Source of the DNA: SCGC-AG-212-J23 sp035762345
GTDB taxonomy: Bacteria; Pseudomonadota; Gammaproteobacteria; Burkholderiales; SG8-39
NCBI GenBank assembly: GCA_035762345.1
Contig: DASTPE010000048.1
Coordinates: forward strand, 1-64,000
Direction of reading: 5' to 3'
Length of the DNA stretch: 64,000 bases
The stretch's first letter is position 1. Each line of letters starts with the position of its first letter. The notes under the pieces are model-generated. The model saw only the letters and a program-made list of their open reading frames with translations, did no database searches and had not been told where the DNA came from. The translations under genes and the position numbers were made by a program. Of the stretch, positions 8,005 through 18,273 are shown piece after piece.

Positions 8005-8731
8005 AGGCGCGGATGAGGGCTCGTGCGGGCCCGCTGCGCAGGTACGCGAGAAACGCCTGTGCTGCAGGGTTACGCTCGGCGCGCGCAAGGAGAACCGCAT
8101 CCTGCCTGAGCGGGGCATGAAGCGGAGCGGGAACCAGCCAGTAAGAGCCCGACGGCGGTTTTCCCGCGTCACGGATCTGCGAAAGCGCAACGAGCCCAAG
8201 CTCCGCGTTGCCGCTCGACACGAACTGGAAGGTCTGTGCGATGTTTTCACCCTGTACGAGCTTCGGGCGCAGCTCGCCCCAGAGCCCGAGCTTTTCAAGA
8301 GTCTCCTGCGCGGCAGCGCCGTAAGGCGCGAGCTTCGGGTTCGCGATGGCGAGGCGATTGAACCGGCCCTTGCGCAGCACTTCGCCCCTTTCGTCGACGA
8401 GTCCGGGTTGCGCGCTCCAGAGCACGAGGCGGCCGATCGCGTAAGTGAAGCGGCTGCCGGCGATGGCCAGCTTCTCGCTCTCAAGCCGAAGCGGGGTGGC
8501 TTCGTCCGCCGAGAGAAACACGTCGAACGGCGCGCCGTTCTTGATCTGGGCGTAGAACTTTCCGGTCGAGCCGGAGCTCAGCTCGAGCCGTTGTCCGCCC
8601 TGGCCGGCGAACTGCTCGGCCAGCATCCTCGCGGTGCCGGCGAAGTTCGCCGCAACCGCTACCTGCACCGATTCGGCTGCCGCGCCTGTGGCGGCGAACG
8701 CCAACACGAGCACGGCAAGCTTGAATCTCAA
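7991..8731 (-). CDS. modA: Molybdate-binding periplasmic protein
   Basis: The 246-residue precursor has a signal peptide (about 1-19) and ModA landmarks: VAVAANFAGTARMLAEQF, LSSGSTGKFYAQIKNGAPFDVFLSAD, the central AIANPKLAPYGAAAQETLEKLG and FVSSGNAELGLVALSQI. Translation appears to start at TTG 8731, overlapping the regulator stop as TTGA; no better ATG precedes the signal peptide. It captures molybdate for ModBC. Order regulator-modA-modB-modC with overlaps shows one transcript. Confidence 0.92.
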   Translation of the reverse strand: MRFKLAVLVLAFAATGAAAESVQVAVAANFAGTARMLAEQFAGQGGQRLELSSGSTGKFYAQIKNGAPFDVFLSADEATPLRLESEKLAIAGSRFTYAIGRLVLWSAQPGLVDERGEVLRKGRFNRLAIANPKLAPYGAAAQETLEKLGLWGELRPKLVQGENIAQTFQFVSSGNAELGLVALSQIRDAGKPPSGSYWLVPAPLHAPLRQDAVLLARAERNPAAQAFLAYLRSGPARALIRAYGYE

Positions 8732-9723
8732 GGAAACAGTGCCTCCGGAGCGACCGTGCTTCCCGAATCCTTCAGGTCATAGCCCGTAAACTTGCGCGCA
8801 ATGCGCGCGAGCGGCTTGCCAGCGAGCGCGTCGAGCAGTCGCTGCACCGTCGGCGTAGCGAGCTCGCGCTCTCGCAGTGCGAGCCAGTAGGTCTCGCGCA
8901 GCGCCGGGACGAAGTCCAGGCCGAATTGCGCTGCGGCGGCGTGCACGCCGAAGCCCGCGTCGGCACGACCAGAAGCGACCGTTGCGGCGACGGCGAGGTG
9001 GGTATGCTCCTCGGTGCCGTAACCGCGCAAGTTTTCCGGGTTAATGCCGGCGTCGCGCAGCAGCCGGTCGATGTGACGCCGGGTACCCGAGCCGCGCTGA
9101 CGGTTGACGAAGCGGGCGTGGGTTCTCACGACGTCACCAAGGTTCTTCAGGCGCTTCGGGTTTCCTTGCGCGACGATGAGGCCCTGCTCGCGCGCGGCGA
9201 AGCGCACCACGACGTCGCGCCCGACGCGCAGGAAGCGGCGCAGGTCGCCTTCCTCGATGTGGAAGCCTGCTGCCTCCACGGCGCCACGGGAGAAGAGTGC
9301 GAGGCTTTCTTCACTGCCGCGGAACGCGATCTCACCCACGAGGCCCGCCGGTACGGCGAAGCGCCCGCAGAACTCGGCAAGCAGCGGGTCGTGGCTCGCC
9401 GCGAGCCGCAGCGGCGGGGCGGAGACGGCCTCGGATGGCTTCACTTCGAAGCGGGCGCTCAGAGGCGCCACGGCCTGCCTCAGACGCTCGTCGCTCTTCA
9501 GCAGCTGCGCGCCGAGCCGGGTGAGGCGCGAGCCACGACCGCGGCGCAACTCGGCGAGCGGAGCTCCGGCAAGCTCGCCCGCTTCGACGAGCAAACCCCA
9601 GGCGCCGCGGTACGACACGCCGACCTCCTCGGCCGCGCGCTTCAGCGTGGCGTGGTGCTGCAGCGCACGCAGGAGCTCGAGCACGCGAGCATCCAGGGTA
9701 CGCGTGCCCGCCTGCCAGACCAT
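8728..9723 (-). CDS. ModE-type HTH regulator with periplasmic-binding-protein-like sensor domain
   Basis: The 331-residue protein begins with a winged HTH like ModE (about 8-90: LDARVLELLRALQHHATLKRAAEEVGVSYRGAW, LRRGRGSRLTRLG). Instead of Mop domains it has a PBP-like domain (about 100-325, with GSEESLALFSRG, FVNRQRGSGTRRHIDRLL, VASGRADAGFGV). Family knowledge links this domain to molybdate or tungstate sensing. I chose ATG 9723 because the HTH follows at once; longer in-frame starts would run through the divergent promoter region. It heads the mod operon and faces tupBCA, so it probably controls both. Confidence 0.85.
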   Translation of the reverse strand: MVWQAGTRTLDARVLELLRALQHHATLKRAAEEVGVSYRGAWGLLVEAGELAGAPLAELRRGRGSRLTRLGAQLLKSDERLRQAVAPLSARFEVKPSEAVSAPPLRLAASHDPLLAEFCGRFAVPAGLVGEIAFRGSEESLALFSRGAVEAAGFHIEEGDLRRFLRVGRDVVVRFAAREQGLIVAQGNPKRLKNLGDVVRTHARFVNRQRGSGTRRHIDRLLRDAGINPENLRGYGTEEHTHLAVAATVASGRADAGFGVHAAAAQFGLDFVPALRETYWLALRERELATPTVQRLLDALAGKPLARIARKFTGYDLKDSGSTVAPEALFP

Positions 9724-9741
9724 CGTCGGTTTCACCGCACT

Positions 9742-9763
9742 AATATGCACGAAATCCCATATT
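9742..9763. promoter_or_regulatory. Candidate operator between the HTH-PBP regulator and tupB
   Basis: A perfect inverted repeat AATATG-N10-CATATT lies in the 77-bp gap between divergent start codons at 9723 and 9801. It is AT-rich against a GC-rich background, and its half-sites recall the TATAT-type arms of ModE boxes. Site and regulator pairing are inferred from position. Confidence 0.5.
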
Positions 9764-9800
9764 TTGAGAATCAGCCACAGCCAAGTACTCTTCATCTCAT

Positions 9801-10478
9801 ATGCAGGATTTCCCCTATGTGCTGGCCGAGGCTCGCCTGTGGCAGATCGTGGTGCTGAGCCTCGAAGTGAGCCTGTCGGCGGTGGCACTCGCGGCCCTGG
9901 TCGGCTTGCCCTTGGGGGCCGCGATTGCGGTCGGCCGCTTTCCCGGTCGGCAGGCCTTGATCGTTGTGCTCAATGCATTGATGGGGCTGCCACCGGTGGT
10001 GGTCGGGCTCTTCGTCTATCTCATGCTCTCCCGCGCTGGTCCGCTCGGCGCGCTGGGCGTGCTCTTCACGCCCGAGGCGATGGTCATTGCTCAGACCATC
10101 CTCATCCTGCCGATCATTGCCGCGCTAAGCCGCCAGGCGGTGGAGGACGCCTGGCGCGAATACGAGGAGCAGCTGCGCTCGCTCGGGGCCCACGGCTCGC
10201 GCGCCGCGCTCACGGTGCTCTGGGACATCCGCTTCTCGCTGGTCACGGCAGTGCTCGCCGGGCTTGGGCGCGCGAGCGCGGAGGTCGGAGCGGTGATGAT
10301 CGTCGGCGGCAACATCGACGGCGTAACCCGCGTGATGACGACCGCAATCGCCCTGGAAACGTCTAAGGGCGACCTGCCGCTCGCGCTGGGCTTGGGACTC
10401 GTGTTGATGGTGATCGTGCTTGCACTCAACGCTGCCGCGCACCTCGTCAAGGAAGCCGCGCAGAGGCGCTACGGATGA
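9801..10478 (+). CDS. tupB: Tungstate ABC transporter permease
   Basis: The 225-residue membrane protein has about five helices. It shows the TupB pattern: LSLEVSLSAVALAALVGLPLGAA, LMGLPPVVVGLFVYLML, an EAA loop (YEEQLRSLGAHGSRAALTVLWDIR) and GRASAEVGAVMIVGGNIDG. The gene order permease-ATPase-binding protein and the nature of the binding protein identify a Tup system. It starts 77 bp from the divergent regulator and overlaps tupC by 4 bp. Confidence 0.88.
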   Translation: MQDFPYVLAEARLWQIVVLSLEVSLSAVALAALVGLPLGAAIAVGRFPGRQALIVVLNALMGLPPVVVGLFVYLMLSRAGPLGALGVLFTPEAMVIAQTILILPIIAALSRQAVEDAWREYEEQLRSLGAHGSRAALTVLWDIRFSLVTAVLAGLGRASAEVGAVMIVGGNIDGVTRVMTTAIALETSKGDLPLALGLGLVLMVIVLALNAAAHLVKEAAQRRYG

Positions 10479-11158
10479 TTCTGCCCCTTACCCTGGCGCA
10501 GGTTTCCTTCCGCGATATCATCGAACCGGTTTCGCTCGAGATCGAAGCCGGTCCGAGTACCATCATCTTGGGCGCAAACGGTGCCGGCAAGAGCGTGCTG
10601 ATGCGGCTCATGCATGGGTTGCTCGCGCCCTCCTCGGGAACGCTGTCGTGGAGCCGCTCCGGCCGGCACGCGATGGTGTTCCAGCGCCCCGTGATGCTGA
10701 GGCGCTCCGCGCTAGCCAACGTAGTCTATGCGCTGAAGCTGGCGCATGTGAAAGAGGCCGAAAAACACGCGAGCGAGGCGCTCGAGGAAGTGGGGCTCGC
10801 GCACGTTGCTCACCGTTCGGCGCGCGTGCTTTCGGGCGGCGAGCAGCAGCGCCTTGCGCTCGCGCGTGCCTGGGCGCTGCACCCGGAGGTGCTGTTCCTC
10901 GACGAGCCGACTGCGAGCCTCGATCCCACCGCGACGCGCGAGATCGAGATCATCATCCGCGCCTTCGACGCCGCGGGTACCAAGATTGTGATGGCGACGC
11001 ATAACCTGGGCCAGGCGAAGCGCCTGGGCGACGAGGTCATCTACCTGCACCAGGGGCGCGTCGTCGAGCGCGCGCCGGTCGACCGATTCTTTTCACAGCC
11101 GAAGACGGCGGAAGCTGCTGCATTCATCAAAGGAGAACTGCCATGGGCGCTATCTTGA
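10475..11158 (+). CDS. tupC: Tungstate ABC transporter ATP-binding protein
   Basis: The 227-residue ATPase has Walker A GANGAGKSV, a signature SGGEQQRLALARAW, Walker B VLFLDEPTASLD and the switch histidine MATHNLGQAKRLG. It lacks the C-terminal Mop domain of ModC, as expected for TupC. It overlaps tupB by ATGA and tupA by 16 bp, so the three are translationally coupled. Confidence 0.88.
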   Translation: MILPLTLAQVSFRDIIEPVSLEIEAGPSTIILGANGAGKSVLMRLMHGLLAPSSGTLSWSRSGRHAMVFQRPVMLRRSALANVVYALKLAHVKEAEKHASEALEEVGLAHVAHRSARVLSGGEQQRLALARAWALHPEVLFLDEPTASLDPTATREIEIIIRAFDAAGTKIVMATHNLGQAKRLGDEVIYLHQGRVVERAPVDRFFSQPKTAEAAAFIKGELPWALS

Positions 11159-11970
11159 GAACCCTCTTTCTTCTAGCCATTGCCTTGCCGGTCGGTGCCC
11201 AACCGGTCGGTGCCCACCAACAGCGCTACATCACGGTTGCGTCGACGACCTCGACCGAGCAGAGCGGCCTTTTCAAACACTTGCTGCCGATCTTCGAAAA
11301 GAAGACGGGCATCCAGGTACGCGTGGTTGCGGTCGGCACCGGGCAGGCGCTCGACATCGGCAGGCGCGGCGATGCCGACGTGGTGTTCGTGCACGCACGG
11401 CCGCTCGAGGAGAGGTTCGTCGCCGAGGGCTTCGGCGTACGGCGCTACGAAGTGATGTACAACGATTTCGTGCTCATCGGCCCGAAATCCGACCCGGCCG
11501 GCGTTGCGGGCGGCAAGGATGTCGTGAAAGCTCTTCAGCAAATCCAGAAGACAAGAACCGCTTTCGTGTCACGCGGCGACCGCAGCGGCACGCACTTCGC
11601 CGAGCTTGAGCTGTGGAAGGCGGCCGGGATCGACATCGCAAGCGAGAAAGGTCCCTGGTACCGCGAAACTGGCTCGGGCATGGGACCCGCGCTCAACACC
11701 GCTTCTGGCCTGAACGCCTACATCCTCGCCGACCGCGGCACATGGCTCTCGTTCAAGAACCGCGGCGAGCTTGCCATCGTGATGGAAGGCGACAAACGCC
11801 TTTTCAACCAGTACGGCGTGATCCTGGTGAACCCGGCGCGCCATCTGGGCGTCAAGCAAAAGCTGGGGCAGGCTTTCGTCGACTGGCTGATCTCGAGCGA
11901 AGGGCAGGATGCCATCGCGGCCTACCGCATTGACGGTGAACAGCTCTTCTTTCCCAATGCCGGAGGCTAA
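11143..11970 (+). CDS. tupA: Tungstate-binding periplasmic protein
   Basis: The 275-residue precursor has a signal peptide and then the TupA hallmark ITVASTTSTEQSGLFKHLLP, whose Thr/Ser residues bind the oxyanion. It continues with VVAVGTGQALDIGRRGDADVVFVH, FVSRGDRSGTHFAELELW, and YRETGSGMGPALNTAS. These features separate it from ModA. A 13-bp direct repeat (CGGTCGGTGCCCA, twice) lies across the signal-peptide end. It delivers tungstate to TupBC, and is followed after 12 bp by mobB. Confidence 0.9.
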   Translation: MGAILRTLFLLAIALPVGAQPVGAHQQRYITVASTTSTEQSGLFKHLLPIFEKKTGIQVRVVAVGTGQALDIGRRGDADVVFVHARPLEERFVAEGFGVRRYEVMYNDFVLIGPKSDPAGVAGGKDVVKALQQIQKTRTAFVSRGDRSGTHFAELELWKAAGIDIASEKGPWYRETGSGMGPALNTASGLNAYILADRGTWLSFKNRGELAIVMEGDKRLFNQYGVILVNPARHLGVKQKLGQAFVDWLISSEGQDAIAAYRIDGEQLFFPNAGG

Positions 11971-11982
11971 AATCGCCGGCAC

Positions 11983-12474
11983 ATGAAGATCTTCGGCTTC
12001 GCCGGATGGTCGGGGAGCGGCAAGACCACGCTCATCGAGCAGCTCATCCCACAGTTCGTGCAGCGCGGGCTGCGCGTCTCTCTCATCAAGCACGCGCACC
12101 ATACCTTCGACGTCGATCAGCCCGGCAAGGATTCCTACCGCCACCGCCATGCCGGCGCCTCAGAGATCCTCGTCACCTCGTCGCGCCGCTGGGTCCTGAT
12201 GCACGAGCTGCGCGGTGCCCACGAGCCGCCATTCGAAGAGCAGGTGAAGCGCTTGTCACCGTGCGATCTGCTGCTGGTCGAGGGCTTCAAGTTCGCGCCG
12301 ATCCCCAAGCTGGAAGTTTGGCGCGCCGAAACCGGCGAGCCGCTGTTGCACCCCAACGATGCACACATCGTCGCGGTGGCGAGCGATGGGAGGGTGGAAA
12401 CCAAGCTGCCGCTCCTCGATCTCAACGATGTGGACGGCATCGCAAGCTTTATCCTGAAAAAGCTCGAGCTGTGA
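11983..12474 (+). CDS. mobB: Molybdopterin-guanine dinucleotide biosynthesis protein MobB
   Basis: The 163-residue GTPase-like protein has a P-loop GWSGSGKTT near the N-terminus, SLIKHAHHTFDVDQPGKDSYRHRHAGA, the conserved LLVEGFKFAPIPKLEVWR and a closing VAVASD. MobB assists nucleotide attachment to molybdopterin, giving the bis-MGD cofactor of formate dehydrogenases. It overlaps moeA as GTGA. The mobA partner is not in the window. Confidence 0.92.
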   Translation: MKIFGFAGWSGSGKTTLIEQLIPQFVQRGLRVSLIKHAHHTFDVDQPGKDSYRHRHAGASEILVTSSRRWVLMHELRGAHEPPFEEQVKRLSPCDLLLVEGFKFAPIPKLEVWRAETGEPLLHPNDAHIVAVASDGRVETKLPLLDLNDVDGIASFILKKLEL

Positions 12475-13664
12475 ACCAGGGACTTCTCTCGGTTGACGAA
12501 GCGCTCGCGCGCCTGCTTGCGGAAGCGAAGCCGGTCGCGGAAATCGAAGACGTGCCGACACTCGAAGCGACCAACCGCATCCTTGCGCGCGCGCAGCGCT
12601 CGACCATGGACGTGCCGCCGATGAACAACAGCGCCATGGACGGGTTTGCGGTCAGAGCCGGGGATGGGGAGCGCCTGCGTGTCACACAGAAGATCATGGC
12701 CGGCTCGGCGGGAAAAGCCCTGGAGCCGGGAACCGCCGCGCGCATCTTCACTGGCGCGCCGATTCCGCCCGGTGCGGACGCGGTGGTGATGCAGGAGCAC
12801 TGCGAAATCCAAGGTGACTCGGTTTTGTTGAAGAGAAAACCAAAACCGGGAGACTGGATTCGCCTCACCGGGAGCGACGTGAAGAAGGGCGGCGAGATAT
12901 TGCCGGCAGGCAAGCGCCTGCTGCCGCAGGACACCGGACTCGCGGCCTCGGTGGGGATCAAGACGCTTCCGGTGTACCGGAAGGTGCGGCTGGGATTGTT
13001 TTTCACAGGCGACGAGCTCGTCATGCCGGGCGAGCCGCTTGCGCCGGGACGGATTTACAACTCCAACCGCTTCACCTTGCGCGGGCTCGGCGAAGTCTTC
13101 GGCTGCGAGGTGCACGACTACGGCATCGTGCCCGACAGCCTCGATGCGACGCGCGCAGCGCTGCGCCGCGCCGCGGAAGAGACCGACGTCATCGTCACTT
13201 CCGGCGGCGTGTCGGTAGGCGAAGCCGACTACGTGAAGCCTGCGGTCGAGGCCGAAGGAAAGCTCCTGATGTGGCGCATCGCAATGAAGCCGGGTCGGCC
13301 GCTCGCTTTCGGGGCGGTGAAGAGGTCATTCTTCCTCGGACTGCCCGGCAACCCGGTCTCGAGCTTCGTTACCTTCCTGATCTTCGTGCGGCCGTTCCTT
13401 CTCAGGAGCCAGGGGCTCGTGGAAGTCGCTCCGAAAAGCATCGTCGCACGCGCGGATTTCGAGTGGCCCGAGCCCGACGCGCGGCGCGAGTTCCTGCGCG
13501 TAAAATGGAACGCGCAGGGCGGGCTGGATCTTTACCCGACTCAGGATTCGGCGGTCCTCACGTCGACCGCGTGGGCAGACGGCCTGGTCGACAATCCCGC
13601 GGCGCATGCGATTCGCAAAGGCGATCAGGTGCGCTTCCTGCCTTATTCGGAGCTCTACTGGTGA
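12471..13664 (+). CDS. moeA: Molybdopterin molybdenumtransferase MoeA
   Basis: The 397-residue protein starts at GTG 12471 and shows the MoeA signatures: PPMNNSAMDGFAVRA, AARIFTGAPIPPGADAVVMQEH, LPVYRKVRLGLFFTGDEL, YNSNRFTL, VIVTSGGVSVGEADYVK, and FFLGLPGNPVSSFVTF. It inserts molybdate (or tungstate) into adenylylated molybdopterin. It is coupled to mobB upstream and to moaD downstream by 4-bp GTGA overlaps. Confidence 0.94.
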   Translation: MNQGLLSVDEALARLLAEAKPVAEIEDVPTLEATNRILARAQRSTMDVPPMNNSAMDGFAVRAGDGERLRVTQKIMAGSAGKALEPGTAARIFTGAPIPPGADAVVMQEHCEIQGDSVLLKRKPKPGDWIRLTGSDVKKGGEILPAGKRLLPQDTGLAASVGIKTLPVYRKVRLGLFFTGDELVMPGEPLAPGRIYNSNRFTLRGLGEVFGCEVHDYGIVPDSLDATRAALRRAAEETDVIVTSGGVSVGEADYVKPAVEAEGKLLMWRIAMKPGRPLAFGAVKRSFFLGLPGNPVSSFVTFLIFVRPFLLRSQGLVEVAPKSIVARADFEWPEPDARREFLRVKWNAQGGLDLYPTQDSAVLTSTAWADGLVDNPAAHAIRKGDQVRFLPYSELYW

Positions 13665-13918
13665 AAGTGAAAGTGCTGTTCTTCGCCAACCTGCGCGAGC
13701 GGCTCGGCACGGGGACGGAGGTTGTCGAAATCCCGGATTCGGCGAGCACGGTCGCGGGCCTGCGGCTGCATCTCGTGCGGCGCGGCGGTGCCTGGGAGGC
13801 GGTGCTGGGCGACATGAAGGTGGTGCGCGTCGCGGTCAACCAGGACATGGCTGCGGCCAACGCGCCGCTCAACCCGGGCGACGAGGTCGCTTTTTTCCCA
13901 CCCGTGACCGGCGGCTGA
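13661..13918 (+). CDS. moaD: Molybdopterin synthase sulphur-carrier subunit MoaD
   Basis: The 85-residue ubiquitin-like protein starts at GTG 13661. It has the VLFFANLRERLG beta-grasp opening, VAVNQDMAAANAPLNPGDEVAFFPPVTGG, and the C-terminal Gly-Gly that carries the thiocarboxylate. It transfers sulphur to precursor Z with MoaE, encoded next. It overlaps moeA by 4 bp. Confidence 0.9.
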   Translation: MKVKVLFFANLRERLGTGTEVVEIPDSASTVAGLRLHLVRRGGAWEAVLGDMKVVRVAVNQDMAAANAPLNPGDEVAFFPPVTGG

Positions 13919-13919
13919 C

Positions 13920-14375
13920 ATGAAGATCTCGGTACAGACCGAGGACTTCGATCTCAGCACAGAAGTCATCGACATCTCCGGAAACCCGAGAACGGGAGCG
14001 GTGGCGAGCTTCGTGGGCCAGGTGCGCGAGGTGCCGATGACCCTTGAGCACTACCCGGGCATGACCGAGAACGCCATCCGGAAGATCGTCGAGGAGGCGC
14101 GCTCGCAGTGGCAGATCCTCGACTACGCCGTGATCCATCGCTACGGCGACCTCCAGCCGGGGGACCAAATCGTTCTGGTCGCGATTGCGAGCTCGCACCG
14201 GGGCGACGCGTTCGCCGCCTGCCAGTTCATCATGGATTACCTGAAGACCCAGGCGCCGTTCTGGAAGAAGGAGCACCACCCCGACGGCTCGCGCTGGGTC
14301 GACGCGCGCGACTCCGACGACCAGGCCGCGGAGCGCTGGCGAGCCTTGAAGCAGCAACGCGTACTGAAGCCCTGA
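13920..14375 (+). CDS. moaE: Molybdopterin synthase catalytic subunit MoaE
   Basis: The 151-residue protein has ASFVGQVREVP, LEHYPGMTENAIRKIVEEA, VIHRYGDLQPGDQIVLVAIASSHRGDAFAACQFIMDYLKTQAPFWKKE (read in parts), all typical of MoaE, including the catalytic lysine motif KTxAPFWKKE. It begins one base after moaD and closes the tup-mob-moe-moa operon. Confidence 0.94.
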   Translation: MKISVQTEDFDLSTEVIDISGNPRTGAVASFVGQVREVPMTLEHYPGMTENAIRKIVEEARSQWQILDYAVIHRYGDLQPGDQIVLVAIASSHRGDAFAACQFIMDYLKTQAPFWKKEHHPDGSRWVDARDSDDQAAERWRALKQQRVLKP

Positions 14376-14410
14376 GCCTGGCGAGGCGGGTTTAATCGTC
14401 GGTTAATCCC

Positions 14411-14431
14411 GGGCGCGTACGTTACGCGCCC
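14411..14431. promoter_or_regulatory. Strong hairpin just before the start of the LTA-synthase-like gene
   Basis: A perfect 9-bp stem (GGGCGCGTA and its complement) with a 3-base CGT loop ends two bases before ATG 14434. No U-run follows, so a terminator for moaE is not obvious. It would cover the ribosome-binding site of the next gene. Confidence 0.5.
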
Positions 14432-14433
14432 AC

Positions 14434-16371
14434 ATGGGCATGCCCGCCGGCCGCTTCACTCCGGCATTCCTGATCGTAGCGTTGTTCGTCGGGGTTTCCA
14501 CCCTCACACGCGGGCTGCTCGCCCTGCATTCGGGACTCGTCGCGGCCGCGGGGGAATGGGCGAAGATCTTCGGCTACGGGCTCGCCTTCGATTTCGTGGC
14601 CGCCATGTACCTCGCGCTGCCGGTCGCCCTCTGGCTGGCGCTCGTTCCGCACGCCGTTGCGCGCAGCCGGCTGCACCGCGCGCTCACGGTTCTCATATTC
14701 GCCGCGTCCGCCTACGCGGCAATCCTGCTGGCGCTCTCCGAGTGGCTATTCTGGGACGAATTCGGCTCGCGCTTCAATTTCATCGCAGTCGACTACCTCC
14801 TGTACACGCACGAGGTGCTCGGCAATATCTGGCAAAGCTATCCGGTGGGCCGCCTGCTGCTCGCGCTGGTGCTCGGCGCGGGATTGCTCACCCTTCCGGT
14901 GGCGAAGGCGCTGTGGCGTTCCGCCGGCGAGCCGGTGCGCTGGAATCGAAGCCTGCTCGTCGCTGCCGCATGGATCGCGGCAGTCGTTTGCACGCTGCGC
15001 TTCGTCGACAGCGACATGAGGAACTTCTCGGCACGCGACGCGGCCAACGATCTCGCCGGCAACGGCCTGTACGAGTTTTTCGCAGCGAATTACCGCAACG
15101 AGTTGAGCTACGACCGGCACTACGCGACACTCCCGATCGAAGAGGCGCTGGATCTGGTACGCCGCGAGCTGGGCGCGCAGGGCGAAGGTACCGAGCGCCG
15201 CATCCAGCCGCCGCGGGCTGAGCGACGTCTCAACGTCGTGCTGGTGAGCGTGGAAAGCCTGGGCGCGGAATTCCTCGGCAGCTATGGCAACCCGAAGGGG
15301 CTGACTCCGAACCTCGACCGCCTCGCCGGCGAAAGCCTGTGGTTTTCGCGCGTCTATGCGACTGGCAACCGCACCGTGCGCGGGCTCGAAGCGTTGTCGC
15401 TCGGGCTTCCGCCGACGCCTGGCCAGTCCATCGTGCGCCGCCCGCACAACGAGATGCTCTTCTCCCTAGGCAGCGTATTCGAGGACAAGGGCTACGCGGT
15501 GCTGTTCGCCTACGGCGGCTACGGCTATTTCGACAACATGAACGCCTTCTTCGACGCCAACGACTACCGCTCGGTCGACCGGCGCTCGATACCCTCGGCG
15601 CGTGTCGAGCACGAGACGGTCTGGGGCGTGGCCGATGAGCACCTCTTCGACCAGGTGCTCGACGAGATCGACCGCGAGCTGCAGGCGCGGCCAGAGCGGC
15701 CGTTCTTCGTCCACGTCATGACCACGAGCAACCACCGCCCGTACAGCTATCCCGCCGGGCGCATCGACATTCCTTCAGGAAGCGGACGCGAAGGGGCGGT
15801 CAAGTACACCGACTATGCGATCGGCAGGTTTCTCGAGCAGGCGCGCGCGAAGCGGTGGTTCGCAGACACGCTGTTCATCATCACGGCCGATCACGGCGCC
15901 AACGCGCGCGGCACCAGCCGCATTCCGATCGACAACTACCTCATCCCGGTGTTCGTCTATGCGCCGCACCACGTCGTCCCGCAGCGCGTAAACCGCCTGA
16001 TGTCCCAGATCGACGTGCCGCCGACCCTGCTCGGCCTGCTCGATTTCGACTATTTCAGCAAGTTCTTCGGCCGCGACGTGCTCAATTCGCCGCCGAGCTC
16101 TGATCGCACGTTCGTGGCCAACTACCAGACGCTCGGCTATCTGACGCCCGAGCGCCTGGTGCTGCTTCAGCCGCGCCGCAAGGCCGAGGTGTTCCGGGTC
16201 GACGCCAGCCAGCACATCGTTGGCCCGGTGAGCGATGCGCAGGCGCTGCGCGAAGCGATCGCCTTCTATGCGGCCGCGTCTTATGTGTTTCGGAGCGGCC
16301 TCTACCGGGACGAGGAGCAGACACCGCTCGAGCAGCGCGCGGGCCTGCAACGGATACGCAGCGGCGGCTAG
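14434..16371 (+). CDS. LTA synthase family membrane sulphatase/phosphotransferase
   Basis: The 645-residue protein has about five N-terminal membrane helices (to about residue 185) and a large periplasmic sulphatase-fold domain. Visible motifs are VVLVSVESLGAEFLGSYGN with the first metal ligand, TGNRTVRGLEAL with the nucleophile threonine, HVMTTSNHRPYSYPAG and ITADHGANARGTS. Relatives transfer phosphoglycerol or phosphoethanolamine to envelope glycans or lipids (LtaS, OpgB). Which substrate applies here is unknown. It stands alone, convergent with ftsH, and has no clear Shine-Dalgarno. Confidence 0.85.
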   Translation: MGMPAGRFTPAFLIVALFVGVSTLTRGLLALHSGLVAAAGEWAKIFGYGLAFDFVAAMYLALPVALWLALVPHAVARSRLHRALTVLIFAASAYAAILLALSEWLFWDEFGSRFNFIAVDYLLYTHEVLGNIWQSYPVGRLLLALVLGAGLLTLPVAKALWRSAGEPVRWNRSLLVAAAWIAAVVCTLRFVDSDMRNFSARDAANDLAGNGLYEFFAANYRNELSYDRHYATLPIEEALDLVRRELGAQGEGTERRIQPPRAERRLNVVLVSVESLGAEFLGSYGNPKGLTPNLDRLAGESLWFSRVYATGNRTVRGLEALSLGLPPTPGQSIVRRPHNEMLFSLGSVFEDKGYAVLFAYGGYGYFDNMNAFFDANDYRSVDRRSIPSARVEHETVWGVADEHLFDQVLDEIDRELQARPERPFFVHVMTTSNHRPYSYPAGRIDIPSGSGREGAVKYTDYAIGRFLEQARAKRWFADTLFIITADHGANARGTSRIPIDNYLIPVFVYAPHHVVPQRVNRLMSQIDVPPTLLGLLDFDYFSKFFGRDVLNSPPSSDRTFVANYQTLGYLTPERLVLLQPRRKAEVFRVDASQHIVGPVSDAQALREAIAFYAAASYVFRSGLYRDEEQTPLEQRAGLQRIRSGG

Positions 16372-16399
16372 GTCTGGACGGCGTGGCTCGCCTGGGCGG

Positions 16400-18226
<1,827 letters not shown>

Positions 18227-18233
18227 TAAATGG

Positions 18234-18262
18234 AGATGGGGGCAAAAACCTTGCATTGCAAG
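18234..18262 (-). promoter_or_regulatory. Sigma-32-like promoter for ftsH
   Basis: On the minus strand CTTGCA (18262-18257) and CCCCATCT (18241-18234) are spaced by 15 bp. This fits the sigma-32 consensus CTTGAA / CCCCATNT with one mismatch in the -35. Only seven bases separate the -10 from the ATG, so the transcript would be leaderless or nearly so. Confidence 0.6.
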
Positions 18263-18273
18263 CAAGAATTACC

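Noticed and set aside
9724..9888. Longer start for the HTH-PBP regulator
   Set aside because: It would run across the palindrome and into the divergent tupB gene; the HTH begins right after ATG 9723.
18227..18265. Longer ftsH start (13 extra residues)
   Set aside because: The extension would begin upstream of the predicted promoter -10 and adds a non-homologous peptide; MEKRTQFNIGYLL is the expected N-terminus.
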